From Chrysochromulina tobinii (lineage: Eukaryota > Haptophyta > Prymnesiales > Chrysochromulinaceae): DNA of 28,455 nucleotides. The DNA lies in contig JWZX01001805.1 in assembly GCA_001275005.1 (NCBI GenBank), positions 1 to 28,455 of the forward strand. The letters run 5' to 3'. Shown here piece after piece: positions 10,646 through 20,100 of the stretch (the first letter of the stretch is position 1; each line of letters opens with the position of its first letter). The position numbers and the translations under genes are program-made. A model generated the notes under the pieces. That model searched no databases, had not been told where the DNA came from, and was given only the letters and a program-made list of their open reading frames with translations.

Positions 10646-11514
10646 CCACGACGGCGCCCAGAGTGCCCATAACAGCGCTTCGGGCTTCCCACAGCTGCAT
10701 GCCTCGGGTCGAGAGCGTCCACAGCTTGCCCGGGGCGTGCCACAGACGCTGGCAGCTGCCCGCAGGCACAGCAGTGCACACATGGGTGGTACGGCACGGC
10801 GTGAGCGCTGTCGTGGGCACCACGGGCGCTGACAGGCAGCACACGACGACTGAACCATCGAGTAGCAGTATCGCCGCTTCCACAGCTTCGGGTGGAGGGG
10901 GAGGGACGTCGTGACCAGCCGCCTCGCCGGCACTGGGTCCGCCGAGTCGGACGCTTGCAGGCTCGCGCATCGACGGGGCGGTGCCCGAGACGGCGCTCAG
11001 CCCTACCGGTAACGCAAGGCTCGATGGCAGGCGGACGGAGGTGCCTAGGGTGACCGAGACGGCGCTTTTGGAGCCGTCCACATCAATATGGACCAGCTGG
11101 AGGAAATGCCCACGACAGCGCTCATCGGCTCCGCCTTCGCCTTCGCCTTCGCCCCCGCTGCTGCTGCTGGTGAGTCCGAGCACTAGGGTCGTGCGAGGGG
11201 CAAGCCCGTACCAACTGCCGCCCTCCCACGGTCTAGTGCTGCCTGTGGGGAGAGGCCCTGTGCGGATGTCCCCACAGGTGGATACCGCGCCCCCTGCGCC
11301 CATCGCGCCTGCCGCGGCGGCCCCGATCACCTCAGCCGAGCGCAGCACTGCGGCACATCCCCACAGGGCCTTGCGTGGCACGTCCAAGGTCACCTGCAGC
11401 AACACCTCGCGTAAGTCATGCCGCAGCAACCACATCGAGAGCGGCGGTGCCGCTGTCACGTCCGGCGTGACGTCGTCGTCGCCGCCGCCGCCGCCGCCGT
11501 CGTCGTCGCCGCCG

Positions 11515-11549
<35 letters not shown>

Positions 11550-14324
11550 TGGCGCGAGCGGGTGGCCAAGGACGCACAGGCATTCCTCTGAGATCCAATG
11601 GAGCGCATACGCACGGAAGGGGCGGTACTGTGTGCCGGACACCCCCAGGAATCGCCATCGCAATTCGTCCGTGCTGACGCTGCGGCACACGGCGACGCCG
11701 CGCGCGCCAGCTACGGCGACGCTCGCGCCACGCACGGCGGCCGTTCGTAACGGCCACGCGCGCTCGAGGTACGTACGAGGCACTGCGAGCACCCGCCAGC
11801 CGCTCGCCGCGGCCACACAGCGCACGAAGCGCACGTGGTCCGCACCGAGAAGGGCGATGGCCGAGGGCTCGTCAGAGGTGCCCTGGCAGACGTTGCGCGC
11901 GTTCCCGGGCGCGCCCGCCTGCCGCGCCACCCCCAAGCTGCACACAAGGCCGGCGCCCGACACGGCGCCCGCCGCCGACGGCGTCGGCACGGCGGGGCAA
12001 GCGAGCAGCTCTGCGTCGGCGTCACTCCAAGCCAAGCTCGTCGCTCCGCCCTTGAGCAGCCCACCAGAGAGGGAGAGCCCAGCAGCACCCACTGGCCACA
12101 ACCCGGTGAGAGTGCCGCAGGCGTCGAAGAGCACGACGCCGCGCGCCGCGTACCCCACCGCCAGCGCATCGGCATCCCGGCTAAAGGCGAGGCAGCTCAC
12201 GCCGCCCGTGGCTTGTAAATCGTACCCCCAAGGCCCAAGGGAGAGCGTGCAGGCCCGAGTCGCCACCAGCTGTGGAGAAGTGGCGGGGCTCTCCGAACCC
12301 GGCTCCGCATTTGAGTGCACGTGGAAGATTGCTACGCTGCCGTCCTCAAGTCCCACAGCCACGGTCATAGCGCCGAGCGCCATCCCGTTCGCCGATTGGG
12401 GTCGGCGTGCCGCCGAAGCTTTCGCCGAGGCTGCTGCCGAGGCCGACGGCGCGCCTGCCAACGTCGTGGTGTGGTGTGGTGTGGTGTGGTGTGGGTGCAC
12501 CCGGCTGTGCGCGGCGATGCAGCAGGCGCCTCGAGGCTCGAGGCACGCCGTGGCGACCGGGCGCTCGTCGAGCGCCGTGTCGAGCAGGGCGGCGAGGCCG
12601 TGGCGATCACGCGTCGTGCCGAGCGCCCATGCGACCACGGCACAGCCACTCGTCGTCAACATACGGCCGCCGCTCGCGCCCGCGCCGGCGCTGCAACTGC
12701 CACCCGCGCCGTGCTGGGCGCGTGGCTCCTCGGCACCGAGCACCATCGCCACTAGACCTCCTGGCGCCACGCAGACGTCGATGATGGCGCTCATCGGTGG
12801 CAGGGCGGCATCTCGGCTCGTACTGCTGCGGCTGCTGCCGGTGCCGGTGCTGGTGCTGGTGCTGGTGCTGGTGCTGGTGCTGGTGCCGGTGCTGGTGCCG
12901 GTGCTGCTGGTGGTGGCGGTGGTGGTGCTGCTGGTGGTGGTGCTGGTGTCGTTGCTGCTCTCAGGGGCTTGGTGACAGCTGATCGTCGGGTTGTGGCGCG
13001 GCTGCGGGGCGGCCGCGCGATTGGCTACTGGCGAGCCTGGCAGGCGCGGTGTGACGACATTTGGGATCGCGCCACCGCCGTACTTTTGACGAAGCTCGCT
13101 CTGCGTCAGGTCGCTATCCCTCGTGCGTGAGAGCAGCTGCGCCATCTTCGCCTTCATGCGCTCATCGAGGCCGCTGCCTCTGGGTGCGGTGGGGGCGCCT
13201 CCTCTGCACGCGTCACTGGCAGTGGTGGGAGCACCGCCACTGCACGCGTCGCGTGGTTCGTGGACGTCCACAGCCGCCGCATGCAAGTGCTCACCACGGC
13301 GTGGTTCGTGGACGTCCACAGCCGCCGCATGCAAGTGCTCACCACGGCGTGGTTCGTGGACGTCCACAGCCGCCGCGCACGCCGCCGTCACGGCGCTTCG
13401 CTGAACAAGTGGCGTGCTGGGCTCGGTGATCGGCACGGCGCTTCGCTGAACAAGTGGCGTGCTGGGCTCGGTGATCGGCGCGGCCGACGACGGTGGCGCG
13501 GCCGCCCCAGACCGCACAGGTCGTCCTGGTCGAAAGGCGGACGAGGCGCCGTACTGAGCGGGCTGCGAGGCGCCGTACTGAGCTCGTGTGGCCATCGGCG
13601 TGCTGCTGCTGCACGCCGGGGAGAGGAGCGCTGTCGTGAGCGCCGATGGCGTGGGTGGCGGTGCGATGGCGGGTGGCGCTGCAGGTGCGGCGACGGGCGG
13701 CGGCGACGGCGGGGCCGATGGCGTTCCGAGCGCGAGCGCTGGCGTCATTGCAACAAGAGGCGCCGCCGGGCCCGCGCACCGCAGCACACGGAGCAGCTCG
13801 CCTGACCAACTGACGAGGGCCCAGCTGGCGGGGATGGAGCCGCTGGAGCCGCAGCCGGGGTTGCCTTTGCCCAGATTGGGGCCGCCCATGCCAATCAGTA
13901 CGGCGGTAGCATCTGCTGACACGCACGTCAGCGAGCCCGCGCAATGCGCGGCGAGGCTCTGCTGCACCGACGGTCGGAGGGGCATGGGTGACCCGTGTGA
14001 CTGTTGCAGCTCTCTTCGGCGTAGCTCTGGCGAAGCCACCGCATAGAGATAAATGCGAGTGCCCCGGCTTATGGCAGCGAGGCGGGTGCCGTCTGGATGC
14101 CAAGCCATTCGGTAGTGTGCGTCATCGGCGGGATCTTGCGACGAAGTCCCAGGCTGGCAGCGAGCGAGCAGCGACCTCGGGAACGTGCGCCAGATGCAAA
14201 TGGAGCGCGCCGAGAGGCAGGCGATGCGGCCTGGTCGTGCGATCAGCTGCAGCAGCGGCTCGGGCGCGTCCGAGTCCCCGAGTGCCTCGACGCGCTCTTG
14301 GGCCCACAGACCGACGATCGACAT
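9822..14324 (-). CDS. RIC1: RIC1 homologue, subunit of the RIC1-RGP1 Rab6/Ypt6 exchange factor
   Basis: The single-exon product is about 1,500 residues. Its N-terminal region begins a WD40/beta-propeller typical of RIC1, with ICIWRTFP and RMAWHPDGTRLAAISRGTR followed by IYLYAV. A second propeller-like part includes AFSRDADALAVGYAARGVVLF. The C-terminal RIC1 domain is clear: LLLMARPADALACAKRAPF, CLELLLHETLVEA, CARKTDASHWARLFAACGDP, LELLDACLEAGD. In other eukaryotes RIC1 with RGP1 activates Rab6/Ypt6 for retrograde traffic at the Golgi. The middle is inflated by in-frame minisatellites and poly-Ala, poly-Gly and Ser/Thr tracts. The frame is open from 14459, but a minus-strand TATAAAAT sits just 5' of that ATG, so the ATG at 14324 (MSIVGLWAQERV) is the better start. 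It is divergent from CNOT9. Confidence 0.9.
10514..10602. repeat. 54-bp tandem repeat inside RIC1
   Basis: CACGCGGCGACGGCAGAACC starts at 10514 and again at 10568, a period of 54 bases (18 codons). It encodes a repeated PPMQVLPSPR separated by GGGAHDGA. It runs into a GCG-type trinucleotide run (about 10596-10641) that encodes poly-alanine. Confidence 0.85.
11472..11549. repeat. GCC trinucleotide array encoding poly-Gly/Asp in RIC1
   Basis: Runs of GCC and GTC triplets give long glycine stretches interrupted by Asp pairs in the RIC1 frame (minus strand). The array is in frame and probably a flexible loop; such runs are length-unstable. Confidence 0.85.
12466..12496. repeat. GTGTG pentamer array in RIC1
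   Basis: A GTGGT/GTGTG short array encodes a repeated His-Thr-Thr-Pro-His segment in RIC1. Unlike the other arrays its unit is five bases long, so copy-number change would shift the frame unless it occurs in threes. Confidence 0.75.
12837..12950. repeat. GGTGCT hexamer array encoding a Ser/Thr tract in RIC1
   Basis: About ten GGTGCT/GGTGCC hexamers followed by GGTGGT variants encode an alternating Ser-Thr-Gly tract in the minus-strand RIC1 frame. The array keeps the frame. Confidence 0.85.
13253..13376. repeat. 48-bp minisatellite inside RIC1
   Basis: Copies begin at 13253 and 13301, with a third partial copy from 13349 (about 2.6 units of 48 bases). They are almost identical at the DNA level and encode a repeated VDVHEPRRGEHLHAAA unit in RIC1. 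Confidence 0.9.
13389..13480. repeat. 45-bp tandem repeat inside RIC1
   Basis: CGGCGCTTCGCTGAACAAGT begins at 13391 and again at 13436, a period of 45 bases. It encodes SAVPITEPSTPLVQR twice. A separate 21-base duplication (QYGASQPA-type) follows at about 13548-13585. Confidence 0.88.
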
Positions 14325-14469
14325 GTGACGAGAACAACCAAAGGGCGGTTCGCTCCGCTCCGCATGATTGCTCCGCGGCGGCGCGAGCTTCGGTCGGAGA
14401 AGGCGTACTCGTGTAAGAATGCGGAAACAGAACCATACAGTATGTGGGATGAAAATCATCCCTCTGCCG

Positions 14470-14477
14470 ATTTTATA
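14470..14477 (-). promoter_or_regulatory. TATA box of RIC1 in the divergent RIC1-CNOT9 promoter
   Basis: TATAAAAT on the minus strand lies 146 bases upstream of the favoured RIC1 start at 14324. It is only about ten bases upstream of the alternative ATG at 14459, so transcription would probably begin past that ATG. CNOT9 starts 49 bases away on the other strand. The role is inferred. Confidence 0.5.
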
Positions 14478-14525
14478 ATATGATCAGCAGCTGTCCGCTT
14501 TTCATACGTCTTGTCGTGAACAGCG

Positions 14526-15410
14526 ATGGCAGGGATCCCTGGTCTGCCCGGCGAGAGCTCGATGACGCCGCTCAATGCCGAGGAGACGGACAAGATCTTT
14601 GTCCTCGTGCTCGAGCTCACAAATCCAGACCAGCGCGAGACGGCGCTGCTCGAGCTCTCCAAGCGGCGCGAGACGTTCCCTGACCTGGCGCCCATTCTGT
14701 GGCACTCATTTGGCACGGTCTCTGCGCTGCTGCAGGAGATCGTGGCCATCTATCCGCTGCTGTCGCCGCCTGCGCTCACCGCGCAGGCCTCCAACCGCGT
14801 GTGCAACGCGCTCGCGCTGCTGCAGTGCGTGGCCTCCCACCCGGACACGCGCACACTCTTCCTCAACGCGCACATCCCTCTGTTCCTGTACCCGTTCCTG
14901 AACACGGTGTCGAAGACGCGGCCATTTGAGTACCTGCGGCTGACCTCGCTCGGCGTCATCGGCGCGCTCGTCAAGGTGGACGATGCCGACGTCATCAACT
15001 TTCTGCTCTCCACCGAGATCATCCCGCTCTGCCTGCGCATCATGGAGACAGGCTCTGAGTTGTCGAAGACGGTGGCCACGTTCATCGTGCAGAAGATCCT
15101 ACTCGACGAGACGGGCCTCGCGTACATTTGCGCCACCGCCGAACGCTTCTACGCCGTGAGCACCGTGCTCGCCAACCTCGTGGGCGCCCTTGTCGAGCAG
15201 CCCTCAGGACGCCTGCTCAAGCACATCGTTCGCTGCTTCCTGCGCCTGTCCGATAATGCACGTGCGCGCGAGGCGCTGCGGCAGTGCCTGCCCGACGCGC
15301 TGCGCGACGCGACCTTCAGCGCGTGCCTCAAGGACGACGTGACGACCAAGCGCTGGCACACGCAGCTGCTCTTTAACATCACCGAGTCTGTGCAGCACGT
15401 GCAAGGATGA
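14526..15410 (+). CDS. CNOT9: CNOT9 / Rcd1 / CAF40, armadillo subunit of the CCR4-NOT deadenylase
   Basis: The 294-residue single-exon product matches the whole length of the family (about 290-300). Conserved blocks are [101 protein letters not shown], and [16 protein letters not shown]. These form the six armadillo repeats that dock on NOT1 and bind tryptophan-containing peptides from silencing factors such as GW182. It works in the cytoplasm in mRNA deadenylation and translational repression. The start fits the family: the conserved region begins about 20 residues in. It is divergent from RIC1 and convergent with the cL38-ubiquitin-like gene. Confidence 0.98.
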   Translation: MAGIPGLPGESSMTPLNAEETDKIFVLVLELTNPDQRETALLELSKRRETFPDLAPILWHSFGTVSALLQEIVAIYPLLSPPALTAQASNRVCNALALLQCVASHPDTRTLFLNAHIPLFLYPFLNTVSKTRPFEYLRLTSLGVIGALVKVDDADVINFLLSTEIIPLCLRIMETGSELSKTVATFIVQKILLDETGLAYICATAERFYAVSTVLANLVGALVEQPSGRLLKHIVRCFLRLSDNARAREALRQCLPDALRDATFSACLKDDVTTKRWHTQLLFNITESVQHVQG

Positions 15411-15883
15411 TACTGTCGATGTTCTCCAGTTGGTCCCCAGAGATCCCCGAGGTTCATGCTTAGATGCTTCATCGCGGAATTTCGGGATCCAGTGTCCACC
15501 AGCTCCTCGCCGCGTGGATGGCTGTGCCTGTGGCGCACCCACTCCGCCGGCCCGCGGTGGCCGGTGCCTTTGGTCGAGCCGCTCAGAGCGCGTCTTGACA
15601 GCGCGAGATGCAGCTGTAGCCTCTTATATTTGAAATTCTGTGGTGGCGCGTCCATTTTGCCTTTCCCCCACGAACTCGTGGCACTGACGTGGCACAAACA
15701 CACCACATGGCCCCGGGGGCGGCCGCTCTCGGCACGCGGCACGCGGCGCGCATCTGGACTGTCTAGAGGTGACCCGATATTAAAACGGCCACAAAAGTAG
15801 CCGACTGTACTGGACGTGTACATCGCGCGAGCGTCTCACTCGCATAGGCAGAGCATTCACAGGCGCAGAGATGGCATACGCGA
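15411..15883. other. Convergent intergenic region
   Basis: These 473 bases hold the 3' ends of CNOT9 and of the minus-strand cL38-like gene. A GATATTAAAAC run occurs near 15777. Open frames here have no recognisable content and no RNA gene was seen. Confidence 0.55.
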
Positions 15884-16487
15884 TCAAGCCTTCTTGACCT
15901 TGATCGTGGTCGCCGCCGCCAGCCCGCAGTCGGCCAGCGTGCCGCTCACCGCCTTGCCCTGGTACATAAACACCGTGGGCGCCTTCGCACCAGCCGCCAC
16001 CACCTTGGTTTTCAGCGTGTCCGCGGTGTCACTGGGCGCAACCATCACCTCGACGGTATCGATTTTCGTCATCCACGGAATATCGGGCAGCGTCGGGTAC
16101 GATGGCGGCGTGCGGTAGATGTCTGATGGGCGGCTCTTCTTCGGCCGGTTTTTGTTGTGCTTACGCGTCGCCTTCAACTCGACATGGTGCGCCACTGCGA
16201 ACAGACGTGGACGCGAGAGACATCAGCAGCGGGCCACAGGCGCGGGCACAATGCCAGGCCCAGGCAGTCCAAGCAGTCCAGGCAGAGCAATAGCGGAAGG
16301 CAACAGCCAACAAAGCTTCCGCACGCCTCGCAGGGGTCAATGCCAGAGAGAGAGAGCCAGGCGAGGGCTGGCGCGTACTGGAGACGGCGGTCGTACGTGT
16401 GCAGGCGGGCGGTGCAAATTGCTGCACGGGCGAGAGCACGAGGCTCGCCACGGACTGGACGGCCAGCAGGACTAGAACGGAGCGCAT
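15884..16487 (-). CDS. Plastid-targeted cL38/PSRP6-like ribosomal segment fused to a ubiquitin-like domain
   Basis: Exon 1 (16397-16487) and exon 2 (15884-16194) join across a 202-base GT-AG intron, with a split Leu codon (C then TG), to give 133 residues. Residues 1-23 are a signal peptide, followed by FAPPA, an F-x-P complex-plastid junction. Residues 41-70 (RKHNKNRPKKSRPSDI, then a Pro-rich YPTLPDIP) match the conserved core of the chloroplast 50S protein cL38 (PSRP6), which reads K-x-RPKK-x-x-PWDI-R-KP in plants. Residues 74-131 look like a ubiquitin beta-grasp: VEVMVAPSDTADTLKTKV matches LEVEPSDTIENVKAKI, and VFMYQGKAV...GTLADCGL...TTIKV matches LIFAGKQLEDGRTLSDYNI...TLHLV. It ends KVKKA, with no terminal Gly-Gly. 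A plain plastid ribosomal protein with a divergent tail is the alternative. Confidence 0.75.
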
Positions 16488-16682
16488 GGCCAGGGAAAGG
16501 CAGTCCCAGCTCCTCCTTGAGCTCAGGCGTCGTCGTGGATGTTTCGAGCTCCAGACACGAGAAAGAGACCCAGTGAAACACAACGGACGCAAATTGGCCT
16601 TTCACGTGTGAGAGCCTATGGGTTTTCACGGGGCGCTCGTCCGTATAGGCTCGGCGGTTACGTACCGTCGTTCCTACAGAAG

Positions 16683-16697
16683 AAATTTATTTAATAT
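16683..16697 (-). promoter_or_regulatory. A/T-rich box upstream of the cL38-like gene
   Basis: ATATTAAATAAATTT on the minus strand lies about 196 bases upstream of the start codon at 16487, in GC-rich surroundings. It resembles the boxes near 2532, 8355 and 14470. The role is inferred. Confidence 0.35.
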
Positions 16698-16857
16698 GGC
16701 CAAGCGGGGCTAACAGAGCCTACGATTGAGCGCCTATTTACCCTTTAAGCCTCGCAGCGATCGCCGCCGTCCACCTCTGTGCTCTGACGCTACCCGCCTC
16801 CCGCAGAACGGCGGTCACCAATACCAAATTTGACCAATACGCTCGGCATACGATAAT

Positions 16858-16893
16858 CAAGTTCAAGTTCAAGTTCAAGATCAAGTTTTCAAG
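16858..16893. repeat. CAAGTT hexamer array
   Basis: CAAGTTCAAGTTCAAGTT continues into degenerate units (AAGATCAAGTTTTCAAG). It is the same hexamer as the hairpin at 5603-5673 and the arrays at 26931-26980. Confidence 0.8.
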
Positions 16894-17112
16894 TACTACA
16901 CCCGCGCTGCACTGTATCTGTAAACAGTAAAGGTGTTCACGCTACCGGGTACACTCCGCTCTGCTCTATGTCCGCGCTATCTACATTGGCACCACGACCT
17001 ACTGGCAGTACAATATATGAAGTATGCAAGTATTATCTGGCGGGCCCTGTTGGTACATGAATCATGATCGCGGAATCATGGTCGCGGAGGCTTCCGCGGT
17101 GATACTGCATAC

Positions 17113-20100
17113 TCAACGTTTACGTGGTGAAGCGCCCTCGAGCGCCTCAATCGCTGTCTTCACTGCGGACACTAGCTGCAACGCCTCCGCCTCGTCCCGT
17201 GGGCCATCGCGGCGCCACCGATCGTCGTCGAGGTGGCTAGCTGCATTCCTCCAGATACGGAACGTGTGCAAGCGATCTTTCAGGTCGGTCCGCATGCCGC
17301 ACTCGCGATGCCAATACTTGATGCGCTCCTCAAAGCCCTCTGGCGCCTTCGCCGCCCTTGCTGCATAGATGGCGTCTAGTCGACACATCACGCTGCTGAA
17401 CGCGAGCAGCACATTGTCCTTGATGCCCTTGTGCGCATCTGAGCCCTTGCGCATCTCACGCACCTGCATCGAGAGCGGCGTGGGCACGTAGTCAGCCGCC
17501 GTGCTCACCGGGTGCTCCGAGCTTGAGAGCGCCGAGCCGCCGAGCGTGACGCAGCCTGTGCCACTGCTCCCATCCTCATCAGCCAGGCTCGTGAGTATCG
17601 CCAGCGCGGCGGCTACCGTGAGCCTCTTCCGCACACTGCTGTGGCACAGACCGGAAGCAGCAGACCGGACAGCGTCCTTGCACGCCGCCACCGCAAGTGC
17701 CGGCCAGCCAGCACTGGCATCAGCAAGCTGTGCCGCATCGATGTCCACAAAGTCCTCATCAAAGTCCTCCTCGCACTTGGTGATAATGCTCAGGGGGGAG
17801 CGACCAGTCAGCGTCACAAGTAGCGTGATGCCCAGCGCCCAGCCATCCGTCGTAGCTGAGTACGCGCCGCCCTCAACAACGCTCGGGTCCAGATATCCGC
17901 GGGTCAGGTAGAGCGCATTGGACGCGCTCTTCATCTTTGACGCCTCGGGCCCGGCGTCCATCTTGGCGAAGCCCGTGTCAGCGAGGTAGGCGTTGAGCTC
18001 ATCGTCGAGCAGGATGTTCTCGGGCTTGAAGTCGCGATGGACGACGGCACCCTTGCCGCCAGGCACCGGCGTGTGCAGATAGAGCAGCGCGTCGGCCGCC
18101 TGGCGTAGGATGCGCAGGCGCTGGTGCCACATCAGAGGGATCAGCGATGCACCGAGGCCGAGGCGGCGCAGGTACTCAGGGTCGGCCTCTTTCGGCCACA
18201 GCCGATCGGCGAGGCTGCCGCCGCGCATCAGCGGGAAGACGAGGCACGGCGGCGCCTCGTGCTCCAGGTAGTAGCCGAGCAGCGGCAGCAAGTGCGGGTG
18301 GCTGCACTGCTGCAGCACACTCACCTCGCGCTGCAGGTCGGCGAGATCGTACACGCCCGACTTGGCGCGCTTGACGGCGACGGGCTTGTGGCGCAGCCAG
18401 AGCGGCAGCGCCTCGGGTCGCAGCGACGACAGCGCATCCGCAGTGAAGACGCGGCCGTAGCCGCCGCTGCCGATGAGCCTCTGCTCTCCAAAGCCGTCCG
18501 TCGCCGCCGTAAGCTCGGCGAGCGTGAGGGCGACGGCCGCAGGTGGTGCTGAGGGCGCCTCTGGGGCCACCGATGCTGAGGCCGCTTCTGCGGATGCTGA
18601 GCCTGCGGCAGGCGGCGACTGTTTGACCTCGAGCAGTGACAGCTTTGACACGCTGTCCAGCATCTCTATCTCCTCCGCGTGCTTGCGACGCAGCTTCTGG
18701 CTCTCCTGCTTGCGCTTCTTGTGTAAGCGCTCGCGCATCGCCCTCGCCTCCGCCATCACACCCTCACTCGCGCGGGCGTGGTGCTCCTCGATCGCACCGA
18801 TCAGGCCCTCGTACTGCTCGGCTGTCATAGCCACACACAGCGCCTCGTTGGCGGCGGCTGAAGGAGCGGGACCCAGGAGGCCCTTGTCGTCAGCAGCCGC
18901 CAACATCTCGTCGTCCGCATCGGCGCTGCCGCTCGCGGCCGCTAACGCACTCGCTACCGGCGCTCTCGCCTCCTTCGCCCATGCCTGCTTGGCTTTGGCT
19001 TTCTTGCTCGCTTTCTTCTTCTGCGCCTGCTGCTTGGGCGCGCCTTCCGCCTCCTCCTCCTCTGCCAGCAGAGCCGCAGCGGCAAGCTCGGCTGCCCGCT
19101 CGGCTGCCGCACGCTCCGCAATCGACATCGGAGCGACCGCAGCGATGACCGAAGGTGCGCGGCGACTGCTGGAGTAGAGACGCAGGAAGCTACGCAGGAA
19201 TCTTGCAATGACGGTGTGCCCTCGTGCCTCGGCGAGTTCGAGGGCCGTGCCCGAAACGGATCGCAAGTCGGTCCGTGCGCCCGCATGTACAAGCAGCTTG
19301 ACTATGTCGATCGAGCCCGCGAAACAAGCGGAGATCAGAGGCGTCATGCCGTTGCTGTCTGCTCGGTCGATGGCGGCGTGGGCGGCGAGCAGCAGCTGCG
19401 CGCAGTCGCCGTGGTCTTTGATGCAGGCGACGTTTAGAGACGTGATGCCGTGGCCTTCCGCCTGGTCGACCGCAGCGCGGGCGGCGAGCAGCAGCTGCGC
19501 GCAGCCGTCGTGGCCTTCGACGCAAGCGGCGAACAGAGGCGTGTAGCCAATCTTCTCTGCCTGGTCGAGGGCGGCGTGGGCGCCGAGCAGCAGCTGCACG
19601 ATGTCGCAGTGACCATGGAGGCAGGCGACGTACAGAGGCGTGCAGCCGTCGCTGTCTGCCTGGTCGACGGCGGCGTGGGCGGCGAGCAGCACCTGCGCGC
19701 AGTCGCCGTGGCCTTTGTCGCAGGCGGCGATCAGAGGCGTGCGGCCGTTGCTGTCTGCTGCGTCGACGGCGGCCTGGGAAAAGAGAAGCAGCTGCGCGCA
19801 GACGCCGTGGCCTTTGTCGCAGGCCGCGTACAGAGGCGTTTCGCGGTCGCTGTTTGCCTGGTCGACGGCGGCGTGGGCGCCGAGCAGCAGCTGCACGCAG
19901 TCGCCGTGGCCTTTGATGCAGGCGGCGATTAGAGGCGTAGCGCCGTCGCGGTCTGCCTGGTCGACGGCGGCGTGGGCGGCGAGCAGCAGCTGCGCGCACT
20001 TAAGGTGACCAGTTTCACATGCAGTCAGTAGGCACATGCCGAGGTGGGCCACTTCTTTCACGCTAATGATGAGGCCCACGGCCTTGGCCTCTTCGCCCCG

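Larger units (their letters stand above)
16488..17112. other. Intergenic region with GAACTT repeat
   Basis: This 625-base stretch holds the promoter side of the cL38-like gene and the 3' side of the ankyrin kinase. A pure array of CAAGTT-type hexamers lies at 16858-16893. No gene or RNA was recognised. Confidence 0.55.

Noticed and set aside
10981-12975. 664-codon open frame on the plus strand, antisense to RIC1
   Set aside because: The minus-strand frame has clear RIC1 homology at its ends; the plus translation is Pro/Ser/Arg-rich without domains and arises because GC-rich, repeat-rich DNA lacks stop codons.
13253-13480. Regularly spaced repeats considered as a CRISPR array
   Set aside because: The units are contiguous tandem copies with no spacers and lie in frame in RIC1; the genome is eukaryotic.
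14325-14459. N-terminal 45-residue extension of RIC1 from the ATG at 14459
   Set aside because: A minus-strand TATAAAAT lies only about ten bases 5' of that ATG, so the mRNA probably begins past it; the extension lacks RIC1 similarity.
15884-16195. Intronless reading of the cL38-like gene starting at 16195
   Set aside because: It would need a GTG start and would lack the signal peptide; splicing to the exon at 16397-16487 restores frame and gives an F-x-P plastid junction.
19230-19250. GAGTTCGAGG resembling a tRNA T-loop
   Set aside because: It lies inside the ankyrin coding region and no acceptor or anticodon stems pair around it.
19190-19999. 269-codon Arg-rich frame overlapping the ankyrin repeats on the same strand
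   Set aside because: It is a shifted reading of the 99-base repeats (periodic RRPRRRRP) and has no independent support.
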